Position numbers and translations under genes: made by a program. From Sapria himalayana (taxonomy: Eukaryota; Streptophyta; Magnoliopsida; Malpighiales; Rafflesiaceae): a stretch of DNA of 64,000 nt. The stretch covers positions 323,900-387,899 of the forward strand of contig JAREIK010002629.1 of assembly GCA_029783825.1 (NCBI GenBank). The letters are read 5' to 3'. The notes under the pieces are model-generated. The model searched no databases. It was not told the origin of the DNA and saw only the letters and a program-made list of their open reading frames with translations. Below, piece after piece: positions 34,250-45,665 of this stretch. Numbering within the stretch: position 1 is the stretch's first letter; every line of letters starts with the position of its first letter.

Positions 34250-34380
34250 TGATTAATTTAATTCGATATGCTTTAACATGTTTCTTAACAAGATAGGTAT
34301 GTGAGTGTCTCCCGACTAAATCTTAGAAAAGTAGACATTCTCCTCAATAAAAATGTCCACACAAGTTTATGAGATCGATA
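34250..34380 (+). repeat. Dispersed repeat shared with 16700-16860
   Basis: Direct-orientation match to the block preceding the P1 LTR (see that entry). The sequence that follows (34380-34850) is AT-rich with no LTR, so the block is an independent repeat, not part of the P1 LTR. Confidence 0.65.
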
Positions 34381-35215
34381 CTTTATGGAATATTTATTTT
34401 TTGATTTTTTACTAAAAGCAATTTTGATTGAAGCCTTTAGCGTGTTTTATTGTTTTTTTTTTTTTTGATTTTATATGATTTATTGCTTAATTTTTACTAT
34501 TTTTTTAATATATTAATCTAAAATATTTCATTTTTTCTATATGAGAAAAATATAACTTCAAAGTATTACAAAATATCTAAGAGTTTGATGCAGCCCCCAT
34601 CAACTTATTTAGATGTAATATTACTTTCAACTCATCCTTAGATATCATTGATTTTTATTATGCATGTTCATTCATTTGAAAAATATAAGAGGCATCAAAC
34701 ATAAGATAATTTTCATTGGGTCTGCCCATATTGGGCTAACCAAGTTTCATTTAGTTATATTCATGTATGGTTATCTATATTTTAAAATGATAATATATAA
34801 TTGTTATATTAAGCATTAATATCCTATTTTATAGTTATTGCTATTTTTGATTTTTTTTATCATGCATGTGTGGAGCACAGTGGACCATGGAAGTGGGATG
34901 AATTTATCACATCCTAAAATTCAAAAAAAAAAAAAACAAAATTTAAATATTTTGAGAAACTTCCATTTTTAACAAGAGGCGCTCATGGCGCCTCTTTGAT
35001 AAGGGAACACCCACATCCAACATTATTAAAAATGAAAAAAAAAATTAACATACAAACAAAATGGTATGACTACAACTAATTTAGGATATTTATGTAATGT
35101 CATAAATACGTTACTACAACTTTAGTATAAATAAATCATTATATACATATTTTTTATTAAATATACCTTGGTATTATATAAAATAAGAATAAAAAATATT
35201 ATATGAATTGATTGA
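34381..35215. other. AT-rich DNA upstream of CACTA-1 coding region
   Basis: Contains poly-T and poly-A runs and one GC-rich hairpin (34974-34996). The 5' end of CACTA-1 should lie here or further left, but no CACTA terminus matching the 3' end was found. Confidence 0.4.
34974..34996. repeat. GC-rich hairpin
   Basis: AAGAGGCGC and GCGCCTCTT form a perfect 9-bp stem around the loop TCATG, isolated in very AT-rich DNA. Confidence 0.8.
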
Positions 35216-36153
35216 GAATAAAGAATGTCAGATTAAGAGATGAGTTTTTGAATGATGAGTTTATAGTGTGGATTGAGGAGTTTGTTGGTTTGCTAAAAAG
35301 CACCCTCAATTAATGAATGAAATAAAAATAATATGCCCATGTAATAATTATAAATGCCAAAATTGGAGTTTTCAAGATGTGGATATTGTACAATTCCAAC
35401 TTGTAAAAAAATAGATTTATTAGAGACTATGATGCTTGGTATAAATATGGAAAAATAGTTATGCCACAAACAAACAAAAAATTTATGCATAGAAATATTA
35501 ATTCAAATATTATAATAAAATATGTCAATCCCGATAATACATGTGAAACCATGTTAAAGCATGTTATTGGTTCTTTCTTTAATCCGGATGTCATTGATGA
35601 TATCTCAAAATTAGCAACAAAATAATTTTATGAAATACAAAAAGTATCATAAGAAAAGGTTTGACAAGATAATCCATATGATCACTCAAAGTTATTTGTT
35701 GTGGTCAGACTATTAAATTTAATGGTAAAATATCATTTTTCAAAAATATATTTTAATGAAATTTATAAGTTGTTATCTAAATCATCACCAAAGAATAATA
35801 TCATAATAGATAGCTTTTATAATATAAAAAAATTAATGCGAGGTTTGGGTTCACTTATAGAAAAAACTTATTGCTACACTAATGGCTATATGATATATTG
35901 GGATGAAGACAATGAAGCAATTTCTTGTAATTATTTTCAATATAAAAGGCATAATGCATGTAAAAGGAAGAAAACAAATATTTCTCATAAGAAGATATAT
36001 AATTCTTATTGACTCTTTATTTATAAAGATTATTTATATCTGAACCAACCCACCACTAATGACATGAGTTGGCACAAAGAGCATATTATTGAAAAAGGCA
36101 TGATGTGTATTTCAGTCATTACTCAAATTATCTCTCTTGAAATAATTTGATTA

Positions 36154-36719
36154 TATTCATCTAGAGGTGTCAAACGGGTCGTGCCGGGCCGGCCCGGCAT
36201 GTTTCTTCCAGGCCCAACTGGGCTTCCGTGCCGGGCTAGGCACGGCACGGAACGGTAACCGTGCCGTGCCTATCCCGGCATGGTTTTTTGGAGGTTCAAC
36301 CTTGCACGGGCCCGCGACACGATTCGCCGGGTTCGGCCTAGTTAGGCCGAACCCTAAATTTAAAAAAAAATTAGGGTTTCGGCACGCCCGAAACCCTAAT
36401 TCTAAAAAAAATTAGGGATTGGGCACTCTCGAAACCCTAATTCTAAAAAAAATTAGGAATTGGGCGGGCCCGAAACCCTAATTTAAAAAAAAAACTAGGG
36501 TTTCGACGCCTAGTAACCCTAATTTTTTTTTAAAAAAAAATTCAACACGGTACCGTGCCGGGCCAAGCACGACACAAGGCCCGGTTGGCCTCAGCACGGC
36601 ACGGCACGAGCCCGGGCACGGGAAATTCCCGTGTCGGGCCGGCCCAAGCACGGTTGAACCGTGCCGTGCCTCGTGCCGGGCCGGGCCGGCCCGGCCCGGT
36701 TGACATCTCTATATTCATC
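36154..36719. mobile_element. Non-autonomous hAT element with perfect 8-bp TSD, nested in CACTA-1
   Basis: Element 36162-36711 starts TAGAGGTGTCAAACGGG and ends CCCGGTTGACATCTCTA. Its terminal inverted repeat is TAGAGNTGTCAA. TATTCATC is duplicated on both sides (36154-36161 and 36712-36719). Ends are extremely GC-rich (GGGCCGGCCCGG, CGTGCCGTGCC) against the AT-rich surroundings. The centre (36350-36535) holds a 40-bp-period array of AACCCTAATT and its complement. No coding capacity: open frames at 36167-36415 and 36542-36742 are composition artefacts. Likely mobilised by an Ac-like transposase. Confidence 0.93.
36350..36535. repeat. 40-bp-period hairpin array with AACCCTAA motifs
   Basis: Forward AACCCTAA words at about 36352, 36391, 36431, 36472 and 36508, alternating with complement (A)ATTAGGG or ATTAGGA words. 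Each unit can fold as AAACCCTAATT...AATTAGGGTTT separated by A-rich loops. AAACCCTAA is the core of the plant telo-box. Confidence 0.8.
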
Positions 36720-38149
36720 CATCTTTTGTAATTCAAAGTCAAAATGTTATATTAGAGTTGTGCACAGTTGGATTTTAGTCATTGGATAAACAGGACAATA
36801 ATACTTTTCATTATCAGTAATTGTTACGCCATATAATTTATCATAATGGATGTGTATGAAAGATGAATGCATGTTTTTGTGTGTTATCATGCATGGTCTG
36901 AGAAACCCAAAAGACAAGTTGAATATTTTCTGACAACCGCTTATTGCAAAGTTAAAAATTTTGTGGAAGCTGGGTGTGAAGATATATGATATATCTAGAA
37001 AGTAAAACTTCCATATGTGAGCTACACTTAAGTGCACTAGACTAGAATTAACTTTCCAGTATGTTCAATATTATCAAGATGGAGTAAATTAGGAAAATTA
37101 GTTTATCCTTACTGTATAGAGTACTTAAATACATTTTTTCTAAGAAGATGTGGAAAAACTTTTTATTTTGATAACCATCATAAGTTCTTATTAATAGAAT
37201 TTCCATTTCGAGGAAATATAAAGGTATTTAATTATAGAAATGTAAGACCTTATAGTTATGTAAGGTGCACCACCTTTAAGGTCAGAAGTAGAAATATTAT
37301 AGATAATTGAAAGATATAGCTTCAAAAACATTATAGAAATTCATGCCAACTACATTAATGTACAGATTTTGAAGAATTTTCACTATGGTTGGAAGAAATA
37401 AAATATCTTTTTGGATTTTTCTTATTGGAAAACTAACATAATTAAGCATAACTTAGATGTGATTAAGTTTGATTCCAAGATTGGCATAAATAAGTGTGAA
37501 TGTTTAATTTCATTCTAAATTTGGGTACTAGAATTCATGATCAATACAACCTTGTAAATGTGCACCATAAATAATATCATCATAAGTACAAGCAATTCAT
37601 TCTCACGGTGTAAGTAGAATATAAGTGTTACACAACTTATACAACCACAAGATGAAATATTGGTGATTAGTGGGCTATTTGTAAAATAAAACCTAGATCA
37701 ACTATGAAAGTTGTTAAATTGATATCATAGTGACATCATCGCATGTACCTGTATTTCAAGAAAATATTATAAAAATTCAATCATGTGGCTAATGATGGGC
37801 CTTGAACATTTATTAGTAAAAATGAAAATAATATAGACATCGATGATGTATATGTTTTAGAAGATAATGATGAAGAATTAATTGCACAATCAGATGAAGA
37901 TGAATATTTAGATGGAGATTATTAATTATTTGTGTGTAATTTCTGATGATGTGTTGATACTTTTTGACTTTGATATTAACTTATATTGCTAATTATGTAA
38001 TTGTTATAATTTGGGTCTTCAATTAAAAAAATTACAAATGTAAATGTGAATGTGTTTATCGTGTTGTTTTCTTAGTATGACATATTCATGGCATTTATTT
38101 CTTGTTTTTGCATGTTTCGATGTTTATGAAAATTGAATTAGGTATGTAA

Positions 38150-40313
38150 GGTGATAATGCAAGTGGTGAAAGATCTCAATCTCTTGGAAGGGGGAGAGGA
38201 AGTCAACAAATAGTTCGTGGAGGAAGAATTCAATATTTATTAGTGACAATAAAACTACAAATATTTCTCCATATTAACTTACATGTATAGAGAATATGTT
38301 AGCATCACATTTTCTTAACACACATGTATCGTCCACCACTAATATTCTATCTTCATTACATTCTACCCCATTTGGTATTATTAGCTTCATCCCACATATC
38401 TTTGTAGGTACATGCATTGCTATTAAAACACGACAATGTCTAAATATTCACAATTCATGGTTTGCATACAAAATTATGATAAAATTTTCATTCAACCCAC
38501 TCTTGACGATAAATAGTATATCTATTACATAAATTTACTACTACATGCATTATTAGATGTTCTTTTTGTTTGTAATTAATTTATTTTAGAAATATACATA
38601 AAAATATAAATGAATGTTTTTGTTTAGAATTTGATAATTTTTATTAATAACTAACTATGATTTTGTTACTGATCCAACATTATCATTCAGAATTAAAATT
38701 ATGTTAACATTAATAAGTTTTGGATAAATAATATAAATAAGAAAATATGAACTTAGTAATAGAAGAATGGGTGTTTTTAGTTAAATGTAAATGCATGTTC
38801 TAATGTTAAATCCCCCATAGGTTTATTCCTCTTGCTTCTCGTACAATCAAAAAGATTTTTAAGGAGAAACTAGTCGTGGAGGGTATAAAGTAAAGCAAGA
38901 TGCTATTAAATATGAAAGAATATTATTGAGAAGAATTTGAAGTACAATTTTATACATGTAGCAAAATGTCAAATTGTTTTATTATTAAAAACTATTAAAA
39001 AATGCATCACAATGAGATATTTTTTTTTTGTTTTTTTGCAAAAAAAAAATATAAATGGAATAATACTTTATTAATCTCTGTGAATGATACATTAAAATAT
39101 ATGACTAGTGTCAGATATAATGATAAGCTTGGAAAATAGAGAAAAAGTATGGTAAAGATATAAATCCAAATAGTGTTCATCTAGATGTTTGAATAAAATG
39201 GTGAGAATACTGGAATAGTGAAGAGTTCAAGGTCTTGTCTCAGATAATGGCACGAAATCATCGATCAGAGAAAGTAGGTGAAGGATTAGGACTTTCCAAA
39301 CATATTGGTGGTTCCAAAACAACTAACTAGCATTTTTTAGATTTGATAATAGTGTCATTCCTAATTTATTTCACTTTTAACTTTATGAATGCAATTGACA
39401 CTACATTAATGATAATGTTTCATGTACATCATTGGTTAATATTATTTATTTTTAGGAGGCTGAGTTGGGATATCCACCAATACTATTTGAGACATTCAAG
39501 CACATGTAAATGAAGAATGATGGATCATTTGTAGACAAGTGGTCAAATGATATTAATGTGAATTTCTCTTTTTTTACTTTCAGTGTGTTTTGTGAATTGT
39601 ATATATAAAAAAAGTAAAATTTTGGCAACAACAACAATTACTTTTCCAAGTGAATTATCTTTTTTTATTAATAATACTGATGAGTTATTATATATGAACT
39701 TCTTAACTGTAATGACTCACTTCTTTTTTATATTGATATTTAGTAGGTTGTTGATGGTTTGATGTGCTAGCTTTATTTTTATTTTAATACAGTATTGAAA
39801 AGTTATATTGCATTATATAATTCTAGGAAGCTATGAAGAATATGGTTTTCATTGCTTCTCAATTGACAAATTATTCTATGGAGGCACTAGAGATTGATGT
39901 TGTGCATATTAACCTTTAGGTCATTGGAGTGGAGTTGAATAAATGGCGAGTAAATGGTCTTGGTACCCATGCATCTACATTTTATTTAGGTTCTATTTGG
40001 AGCTCTTCATCTTCCAATTACAATAATTTCTTTGATGAGTGGTTACAAGAGGAGATGCAAAAAATTCAAGATAATTTGTAAAGAAGAAATGAAGAGATAC
40101 GACATAATCATGATAAGATGCAAAAGCAAATTAAAGAGATGAAAAAAAGAGAAGAAAAAAAAACTAAAAATAGAGGATGAAATGTAACAAAAGATTGTGA
40201 AGAAGGAACAAATTATGTGCAAGTTGGTATATGCTTCATCTCTTTTTCAACATTCTGAAAAAGATTCATCTAGATCTCTAGAGAAGAAAACTTATATTGA
40301 TAATGAGCCATAG
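38150..40313 (+). pseudogene. CACTA-1 second gene, Ptta/En/Spm (Transposase_24) type remnant
   Basis: Follows the transposase remnant in the order usual for En/Spm elements. Readable blocks: a Gly/Arg/Ser-rich start GRGRGSQQIVRGGR (38188-38230), RFIPLASRTIKKIFKEKL (38820-38873), YWNSEEFKVLSQIMARNHRS then EKVGEGLGLSKHIGGS (39208-39320), EAELGYPPILFETFKHM (39457-39507), GSFVDKWSND (39520-39550), and a charged coiled-coil tail (EEMQKIQDNL...) ending about 40311. The 'W...EF...S...NR...GGS' and 'E..H....G.(F/W)VD' spacing is that of the plant Ptta/En/Spm transposase family (TnpA-like regulatory/DNA-binding protein). Several stops and intron-like AT-rich gaps. Confidence 0.78.
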
Positions 40314-40559
40314 TTGTCTGTTATTTTGTTTATGGTGTTTTTGCAAGGAACTTCATTGTGTGTTATATATGTGCAATGGGGATGGTTGAACTTTGATGTT
40401 TATTATTGGATGTTAGATATTTTAGTTGATATTATGTGAATTTTTTTGGATGATATATGTACAAAAAAATCTAGATTGCTGAGTATATAGTTTTTGTATG
40501 CATTATGCATTTGTAAATGATATATAGTATACAAAGACTATAAAAAATGGAATATGTTC

Positions 40560-40876
40560 TTGTTGATAAAATTAGAAATAGAAAATGACATTTTAATTTC
40601 TAAACTAATTTAGAGACAAAAATTACATTTCTATTCCATTGCTATTATAGTATTGGATTAGCAATAGAAATGAAGAATCTAATTTCATCGCTATATTTAG
40701 CAATGGAAATGTTTTGTCACACTAATTAGAAATGTCCACACGTATTCTATTTCTAAAATTTAGAAAGGAGCCTTTTTGAAATAGAAAATTTTATTTCTAA
40801 TTTGGTCACTAATAGTAGATTATGACAAAATTAGAATTGGATTTGGTCATTTCTAATTTGCTTATTTCTTATAGTA
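40560..40876 (+). repeat. CACTA-1 3' subterminal repeats and terminus
   Basis: Multiple copies of ATTTCTAA/TTAGAAAT-type words (for example ATTTCTAATTTGGTCACTAAT, GGATTTGGTCATTTCTAATTTG), ending ATTTCTTATAGTA at 40876. This equals the complement of CACTATAAGAAAT except that the last G is A. The neighbouring base begins a TG/CA microsatellite. The matching 5' terminus was not found. Confidence 0.65.
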
Positions 40877-40943
40877 ACACACACACACACGCACATGTGT
40901 GTGTGTGTGTAATGTGTGTGTTTATATATTATATAAATATATA

Positions 40944-41002
<59 letters not shown>

Positions 41003-41070
41003 GTGTGTGTGTGTGTGTTTATATATTTATATATACTTGTGTTTATATTATATGTTTATATATTTATATA
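40877..41070. repeat. CA/TG and TA microsatellite block
   Basis: (AC)n 40877-40891, (TG)n 40895-40920, about 27 TA units at 40948-40999, (TG)n 40999-41018, then TTTATATAT runs. The 94-codon frame here is a repeat artefact. Confidence 0.95.
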
Positions 41071-41085
41071 TATTTATATTTATAT

Positions 41086-41311
41086 TATTGGGATTGTTAA
41101 TTAATAGTCAAAGATTTTATATTGTAATTATTTTCTTACTATTATATTATTTCTTAATATTATTATATTCCTTACTAGTTTAAAGATATTTCTTTGCTGG
41201 GTAAATAACTTAATTATAGGAATAATTTGATGAATCTCTACTATCTCTCTAAATATGTACATATAAAGATATAGAAAGATTATGAATAAAAATATTTTTC
41301 TTTATTTTACA
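41086..41311 (+). repeat. 5' LTR of a Ty1/copia element
   Basis: Begins TATTGGGATTGTTAATTAATAG (copia LTRs of this type usually begin TGTTGGGATTG) and ends TTATTTTACA just before a primer binding site. About 225 bases, short as in many small copia LTRs. The left edge is masked by the TA array. Confidence 0.6.
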
Positions 41312-41313
41312 AG

Positions 41314-41326
41314 TTGGTATCAAAGG
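41314..41326 (+). promoter_or_regulatory. Copia primer binding site (initiator tRNA-Met)
   Basis: TTGGTATCAAAGG compared with TGGTATCAGAGC, complementary to the 3' end of initiator tRNA-Met, used by most plant copia elements. Located two bases after the LTR. Confidence 0.82.
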
Positions 41327-41499
41327 GACTAAACCCTAGATCATTATTCTTTGAATCATTAAACAACGAGCAAGTTAGATTCTGAAAAATTTGTCACCAA
41401 ATCTACCCCCATAATTATTCAATATGAAGATTCATAATTCAATGTAAGAATTGTATTGAATGAGACTAAGTATGATTATTGATCTCAAATGTTAGAGAT

Positions 41500-43130
41500 T
41501 CATCATTCAACAAGCATGTTAGAGATGCAAATTCAATGTAGAAACTCTTCTTCATTCTTGGCACTTCATCATCACCCAAGGATAAAAATAAAGACTATAA
41601 AAGTGGTATTCTGACAATTAGAATGTCAAAAGATGATTGTTGATGTCTATGACCCCATATATTATAAAGCAATACATTTTATTACCTACCATGTGAGATA
41701 TTTAGAAAGCTTTGTATAATGCCCTTTATGATGGAGAGGATGAATTACATGTTTTTTTGTTGAACTAGAAGGCTTTCTCATCCAAACAAAATGGCACACC
41801 ACCATCTATTTATTATGGAAAACTGACTGAAATCTTTAGTTAGTTGTATCACCATGATAAAGTGAAAATGGTGGATGAGATAGATATTGTATCATATCAA
41901 AAGTTGCTTCAGCAATAAAGTGTGCATATCTTTCTCATTGGATTAGAGGGTGGTTTGAGCAAGAGCAAGGTGAAATCTTGAGGTAAGATTTTATTCCTAG
42001 ATTAGAAAAGTGTTATGACCTAGTTCACCACAAATATGTTCGATGTAGGGTGATGAACAAAAAATTAGAAATTATGAAGCTTCAGCCATGGTTACTCCAA
42101 ATTGGTCTAATCAATATTGGTCTCCTCAGCACTAGAAAAACCAAAAAAGGCCTTTACATTTGAAGACTACTAATTGTGGTAATAAATCATCATACAAATG
42201 CAATCTCTATGATCAAACTGGTCATACAAAAAGTTGATATTATGAACTTGTCGAATATTCATGATGATGGGATCATAGTAGTGATTCCTAGAAGAAGAAT
42301 TCCAAGAAGGCCTCTATTGCTACAATTATTGAAACAAAGACAAATGATGATAGTGGTAAAAAGTCCTCAGCATTGGCAATAGCAACATGTAATGAAAATA
42401 AGTTTTTAAATATTTCTACACATGTTTCTAATAGTGCACCAAAAATTAATTTCTGTGTTATGGATCATATGATATTTGATTCTAGACAAGTTTCACCTCT
42501 TAAATCTTCATCACGAAATTTTATTTTGACTATCAATGGTACCATGATCCCGATTATTAGGGAATAATCCTTGTCCCTCTCAAATATCTTGAATTTAGAT
42601 TCTATCTTGGTTGTTCCCTCTTTGAAGTAGAATCTTTTGTCATTTTCTCAAATAACAAATACCTTATTTTATGTTGCCAATTTTTTGGCCTAAATTTTGT
42701 GTATTTAATAAGATTCGGACAAAGCAAACAATTGGTAGTGTTGTTAGGTGAGGGAAGCTATATTACTTAGGTTTGGTGTCTAATAATTCAAATGAGTTGC
42801 TTCAAGCTTTAAAGATTAGGGGTTCTAAAAAAAGTAATCTATTATATGATTATGGCATCGACATTCGAGGCATGTTTCTTTTTGTTACATGAACAATTAT
42901 TTCCTATTTTATTTGTAAATTTTGATTTCTCAAGTTTCAAATATGATGTTTGTAAAATTGTAAAATGCATCGTCCTTCATTTCTATTAGCATTGAATAAA
43001 AGTATTGTTCCTTTTATGATCTTACATTCTGATGTATGGGGCCTATCTAAATTTACTACTTTAAATGGATCATGTTGGTCTTTTATTTTTAGTGATGATT
43101 GTACTAGGATGACTTAGGTATGTATGATTG
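41500..43130 (+). pseudogene. Ty1/copia gag-pol remnant (gag, protease, start of integrase)
   Basis: Gag: LTWEALYNALYDGEDELHVF (41683-41743). Zinc knuckle: CNLYDQTGHTKS (42198-42235; CX2C reduced because the second Cys is Tyr, later Cys also Tyr), then the Lys/Ser-rich linker. Protease: NFCVMDHMIFDS (42448-42485, from the usual W.IDSGATDHMT motif, active-site Asp-Ser-Gly lost), followed by VSPLKSSSRNFILTINGTM. GAG-pre-integrase: FDFSSFK.DVCK (42925-42955), SIVPFMILHSDVWG (42998-43040), FTTLNGSCW, FSDDCTRMT (43090-43115), the start of the integrase core. The reading is cut there by Ac-like transposon sequence; RT and the 3' LTR are absent. Confidence 0.85.
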
Positions 43131-43390
43131 ACATGACTATATTATGTCAGCATGGCCCATTATTGGGTGGCCTAGTTGGACCACCATGCTGTGTCGGGCA
43201 TGACCTAGTAAAAAAGTCATGTCATGCCCATAACAGCATTACTTGTAATCTACCTAGTATGTCCCATCACAACATGACCAACACGAGTCTGAGCAAAATC
43301 ATGCTTTTCATGCTAGGTCATTTTGAGTCATGCCAGATCGTGCTAATTTTGTAGGCAGCAACACCATACCACATGGACCATCCACCACCA
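43130..43390 (-). mobile_element. GC-rich 3' end of an Ac-like (hAT) transposon
   Basis: Abrupt GC-rich block with GGCATGACC, CATGCCC and TCGGGCATG words like those in the two other hAT elements here. It lies where the 3' end of the minus-strand transposase remnant should be. The exact terminus is not recognisable. Confidence 0.5.
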
Positions 43391-43739
43391 CTAACCATCA
43401 TGACAACTACTACAATAAGTCAATAATGAATTAAATAAAACTTTTAATTTATGCTTGTACTTTATAAGTAGTGCAGTTAAATTAACAATTGAAATAAATA
43501 TTTTATTACTAATTCAAACAAAGGTCAAAGATCCATCATCCATATAAAAAAATAAAAAAATAAAAACAACAATAATATGAAAAAAAATATAATCATAAAT
43601 CATAATACACTCATTTGTATGAAATGAAAATAATTGATAATAGATAACAAAAAAATTATAATTAAGTACAAAATCAAAAAAATATAATTGTTAATCCCAA
43701 TGTAAATTGATGTCTATATGCAAATCATCATAATCTTCA

Positions 43740-45235
43740 TGTAAGCATATGATGGTATCACTAGTGGTGGCCTCAATATCCTACAAGTTCTATGAGTCAT
43801 CACCTACCAACAACTCTTATGCTCTTGGTCTAGCTCTATCCTAGATGCTCAACCTCAAAGCTTTCTAATCCTTCATGCATGCAAGTTCCTCAATATTATC
43901 TGGCTACATTCTTGATCATTTATATGAAATAATATTGACTATAGCAGAAAAAGCAAACTCCTTTATTATACTCGACACTCAAGGAGCCAATAGATCTCGT
44001 GTCATCTTAGACAAATTTTGATAGGTAAACTTATATGATTTCCACCATAATAAAATATTAATGTTCTTATTATCATTACATGATATGATTAAGTAGTTAT
44101 TAGTATCTAAGTATCGAGATAGCTTGATCCTATCTAACTGACCTCCATGTCATTTCTCCCCATGTTACATGAATGGAGATGTTATCATCTCCAAATATGG
44201 TGTTCATGTCAATATTCAGAGCCTGACTATAATTACAACCATACCTATTATCGTAATATGTAAATAACTCTGTTAATTTTTCATGAATAAATCCTTTAGG
44301 TTGGTGTTCCTAGTTCATACACATGGATATATATGTCAAATTATTCTCTACTCCTTTCATCTTAATCCTAGGATCCATTGCTGCCAGCTAGGGAATAAAA
44401 TATGGGGTGGTGGACCAGTACTTTAAGTACTTGCCTTCCATTTCAATAGACAAGGCACTAAATGTAGAGTCATCTCTCAACTTGCTAAACATACTACTAA
44501 TGTAGTATATGCACTTGAGTGCAATGCAAATAGTATAAGTGAACATAGATAAACACATTCTCATTGTGTCATAAAAAATCTTTAGGAATTTCATAAAATA
44601 TATATGTATCATAGTCAGTATCATCATTAATTAGTTTATCATTCTTACTATTAATATAATTGGATATCACGTATTCGTATCCAACACTTGACTTTAATAT
44701 TAGGAAAGCATACTTTTATTGGTGTATCACATCTATTTGAAATTTCTTCTTCTTTAAACACACAAACAAACATAGACTACCAAACTCATATTATCTATTA
44801 GACATCCTATGATATTTTAGTGAGCTTCTTATTTTTTTCTAATACATGGGAAAGAACCTTTATCTTCACTTGTACTATCAAGTTAATAATGTAACACATA
44901 TATCAAACAAAAAAATCTCACCTAATGGTCTATCTCTAATGGTCTTAAAAACATATTAATAGCACTCCATTATTAGATATATTATCAAATATTATAATAA
45001 ATATTTTTTTTGAACATGATAATCTCTAATAGTTCTTGTTATGGTCTTATATATGGTATGACCATCATGAGGATGGAGAATCTCAGAAAAATCTTAAAAT
45101 CTTTTTATTAAGTTTCCATGTAGAATCTACATAGTGGGCAGCGAAGCATGCAAATGATGTATCATCGTAAATAATCCATATATAGGACATCACAGACACC
45201 ACTCTACAATATTACCTAAATTCATTAATTAATAG
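43740..45235 (-). pseudogene. Ac-like (hAT, RICESLEEPER type) transposase remnant
   Basis: Minus-strand order: a block near 45225-45110 (NLGNIVEWCL, then ILHGNLIKR.), matching the start of the catalytic region; FLKIFYDTMRMCLSMFTYT in an open 79-codon frame (44627-44388), with SMFSKLRDDSTFSALSIEME and KYLKYWSTTPYFIP, then AAMDPRIKMKGV (44385-44350); and the C-terminal dimerisation domain at 44065-43740: NILLWWKSYKFTYQNLSKMT, RDLLAP.VSSIIKEFAFSA, DNIEELACMKD. These match 'FL..FYD.T...SGS.Y.TSN', 'LDPRYK...' and 'WWK.N...YP.LS.MARD.LAIP.SSVASE..FS' of plant hAT transposases. The N-terminal BED zinc finger and 5' end are missing; many stops. Confidence 0.82.
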
Positions 45236-45239
45236 TTAT

Positions 45240-45665
45240 TTTTAAAACTTATAATATTTAATTATGTTATTTTTACATATAGAACTAGGAATGACATAAT
45301 AAAATAGCGACAATACTATGTGGAAGTTGCCAATGCCACAACTTTCCCACTATATTGTGCTATTTTAATAATACAAGAAGTCATCTCCTCTCCATGACCT
45401 CTTCCTAGTGCCACAGCACGATGGAGTACAAATGAATAAAAGAATGAAGCCATGAGCATTTAATAATGTTGTAACTTTGTATTATAGATAGATTAGGCCC
45501 AATTCATGATTATTGCCAGTACCATGACTTGGTGTTACAGAAAGATCAAGATGCATAATAGAGTTGTGAATATTTTTTTTAGTGTTATGATCTCAAGCTA
45601 AAGTGACGAAAGATGAAGTCGTGATTTTCTTTAGAAAATTGTGACTTCTTACTTAAAGTAATGTT
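45240..45665 (-). repeat. LTR-A-associated 57-bp-type repeat tract 3 (host of CACTA-2)
   Basis: The minus strand has the family words (for example 45527-45510 ATGGTACTGGCAATAATC, compare ATGGTATTGGGAATGGTC). It is the left part of LTR-A element P4, whose 3' LTR lies at 55100 on the far side of CACTA-2. Confidence 0.5.

Larger units (their letters stand above)
35219..37925 (+). pseudogene. CACTA-1 TNP2-type transposase remnant, interrupted by a hAT element
   Basis: N-terminal transposase-associated domain: LRDEFLNDEFIVWIEEFVGL (about 35232-35290) and FIRDYDAWYKYGKIV (35418-35462). TNP2 proper: HVIGSFFNPDVIDDISKLA (35560-35620), then an open 103-codon frame (35701-36012) with FNEIYKLLSK, NNIIIDSFYNIKKLMRGLG and YMIYWDEDNE. 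After the 36162-36711 insertion it resumes with VRLGLCTVG (36755), LESKTSICEL (36990-37025), CGKTFYFDNHHKFLL (37150-37195) and IFLDFSYWKTNIIKHNLDVI (37410-37470), the conserved 'FF.L.YW....RHNLDVMH' block. The catalytic half after it is missing: the sequence jumps to an acidic tail ending DEDEYLDGDY and a stop at 37923-37925. Stops and frameshifts make it inactive. Confidence 0.85.

Noticed and set aside
36167..36415. 82-codon frame (and 36542-36742 minus) with Gly/Pro/Arg-rich sequence
   Set aside because: By-product of the GC-rich ends of a non-autonomous hAT element; other hAT copies do not share it.
36350..36535. Interstitial telomere tract
   Set aside because: AACCCTAA words are spaced at 40 bp and alternate in orientation inside a transposon; they are not head-to-tail TTTAGGG repeats.
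40899..41183. 94-codon plus-strand frame rich in Tyr, Ile and Val
   Set aside because: Translation of TG and TA microsatellites.
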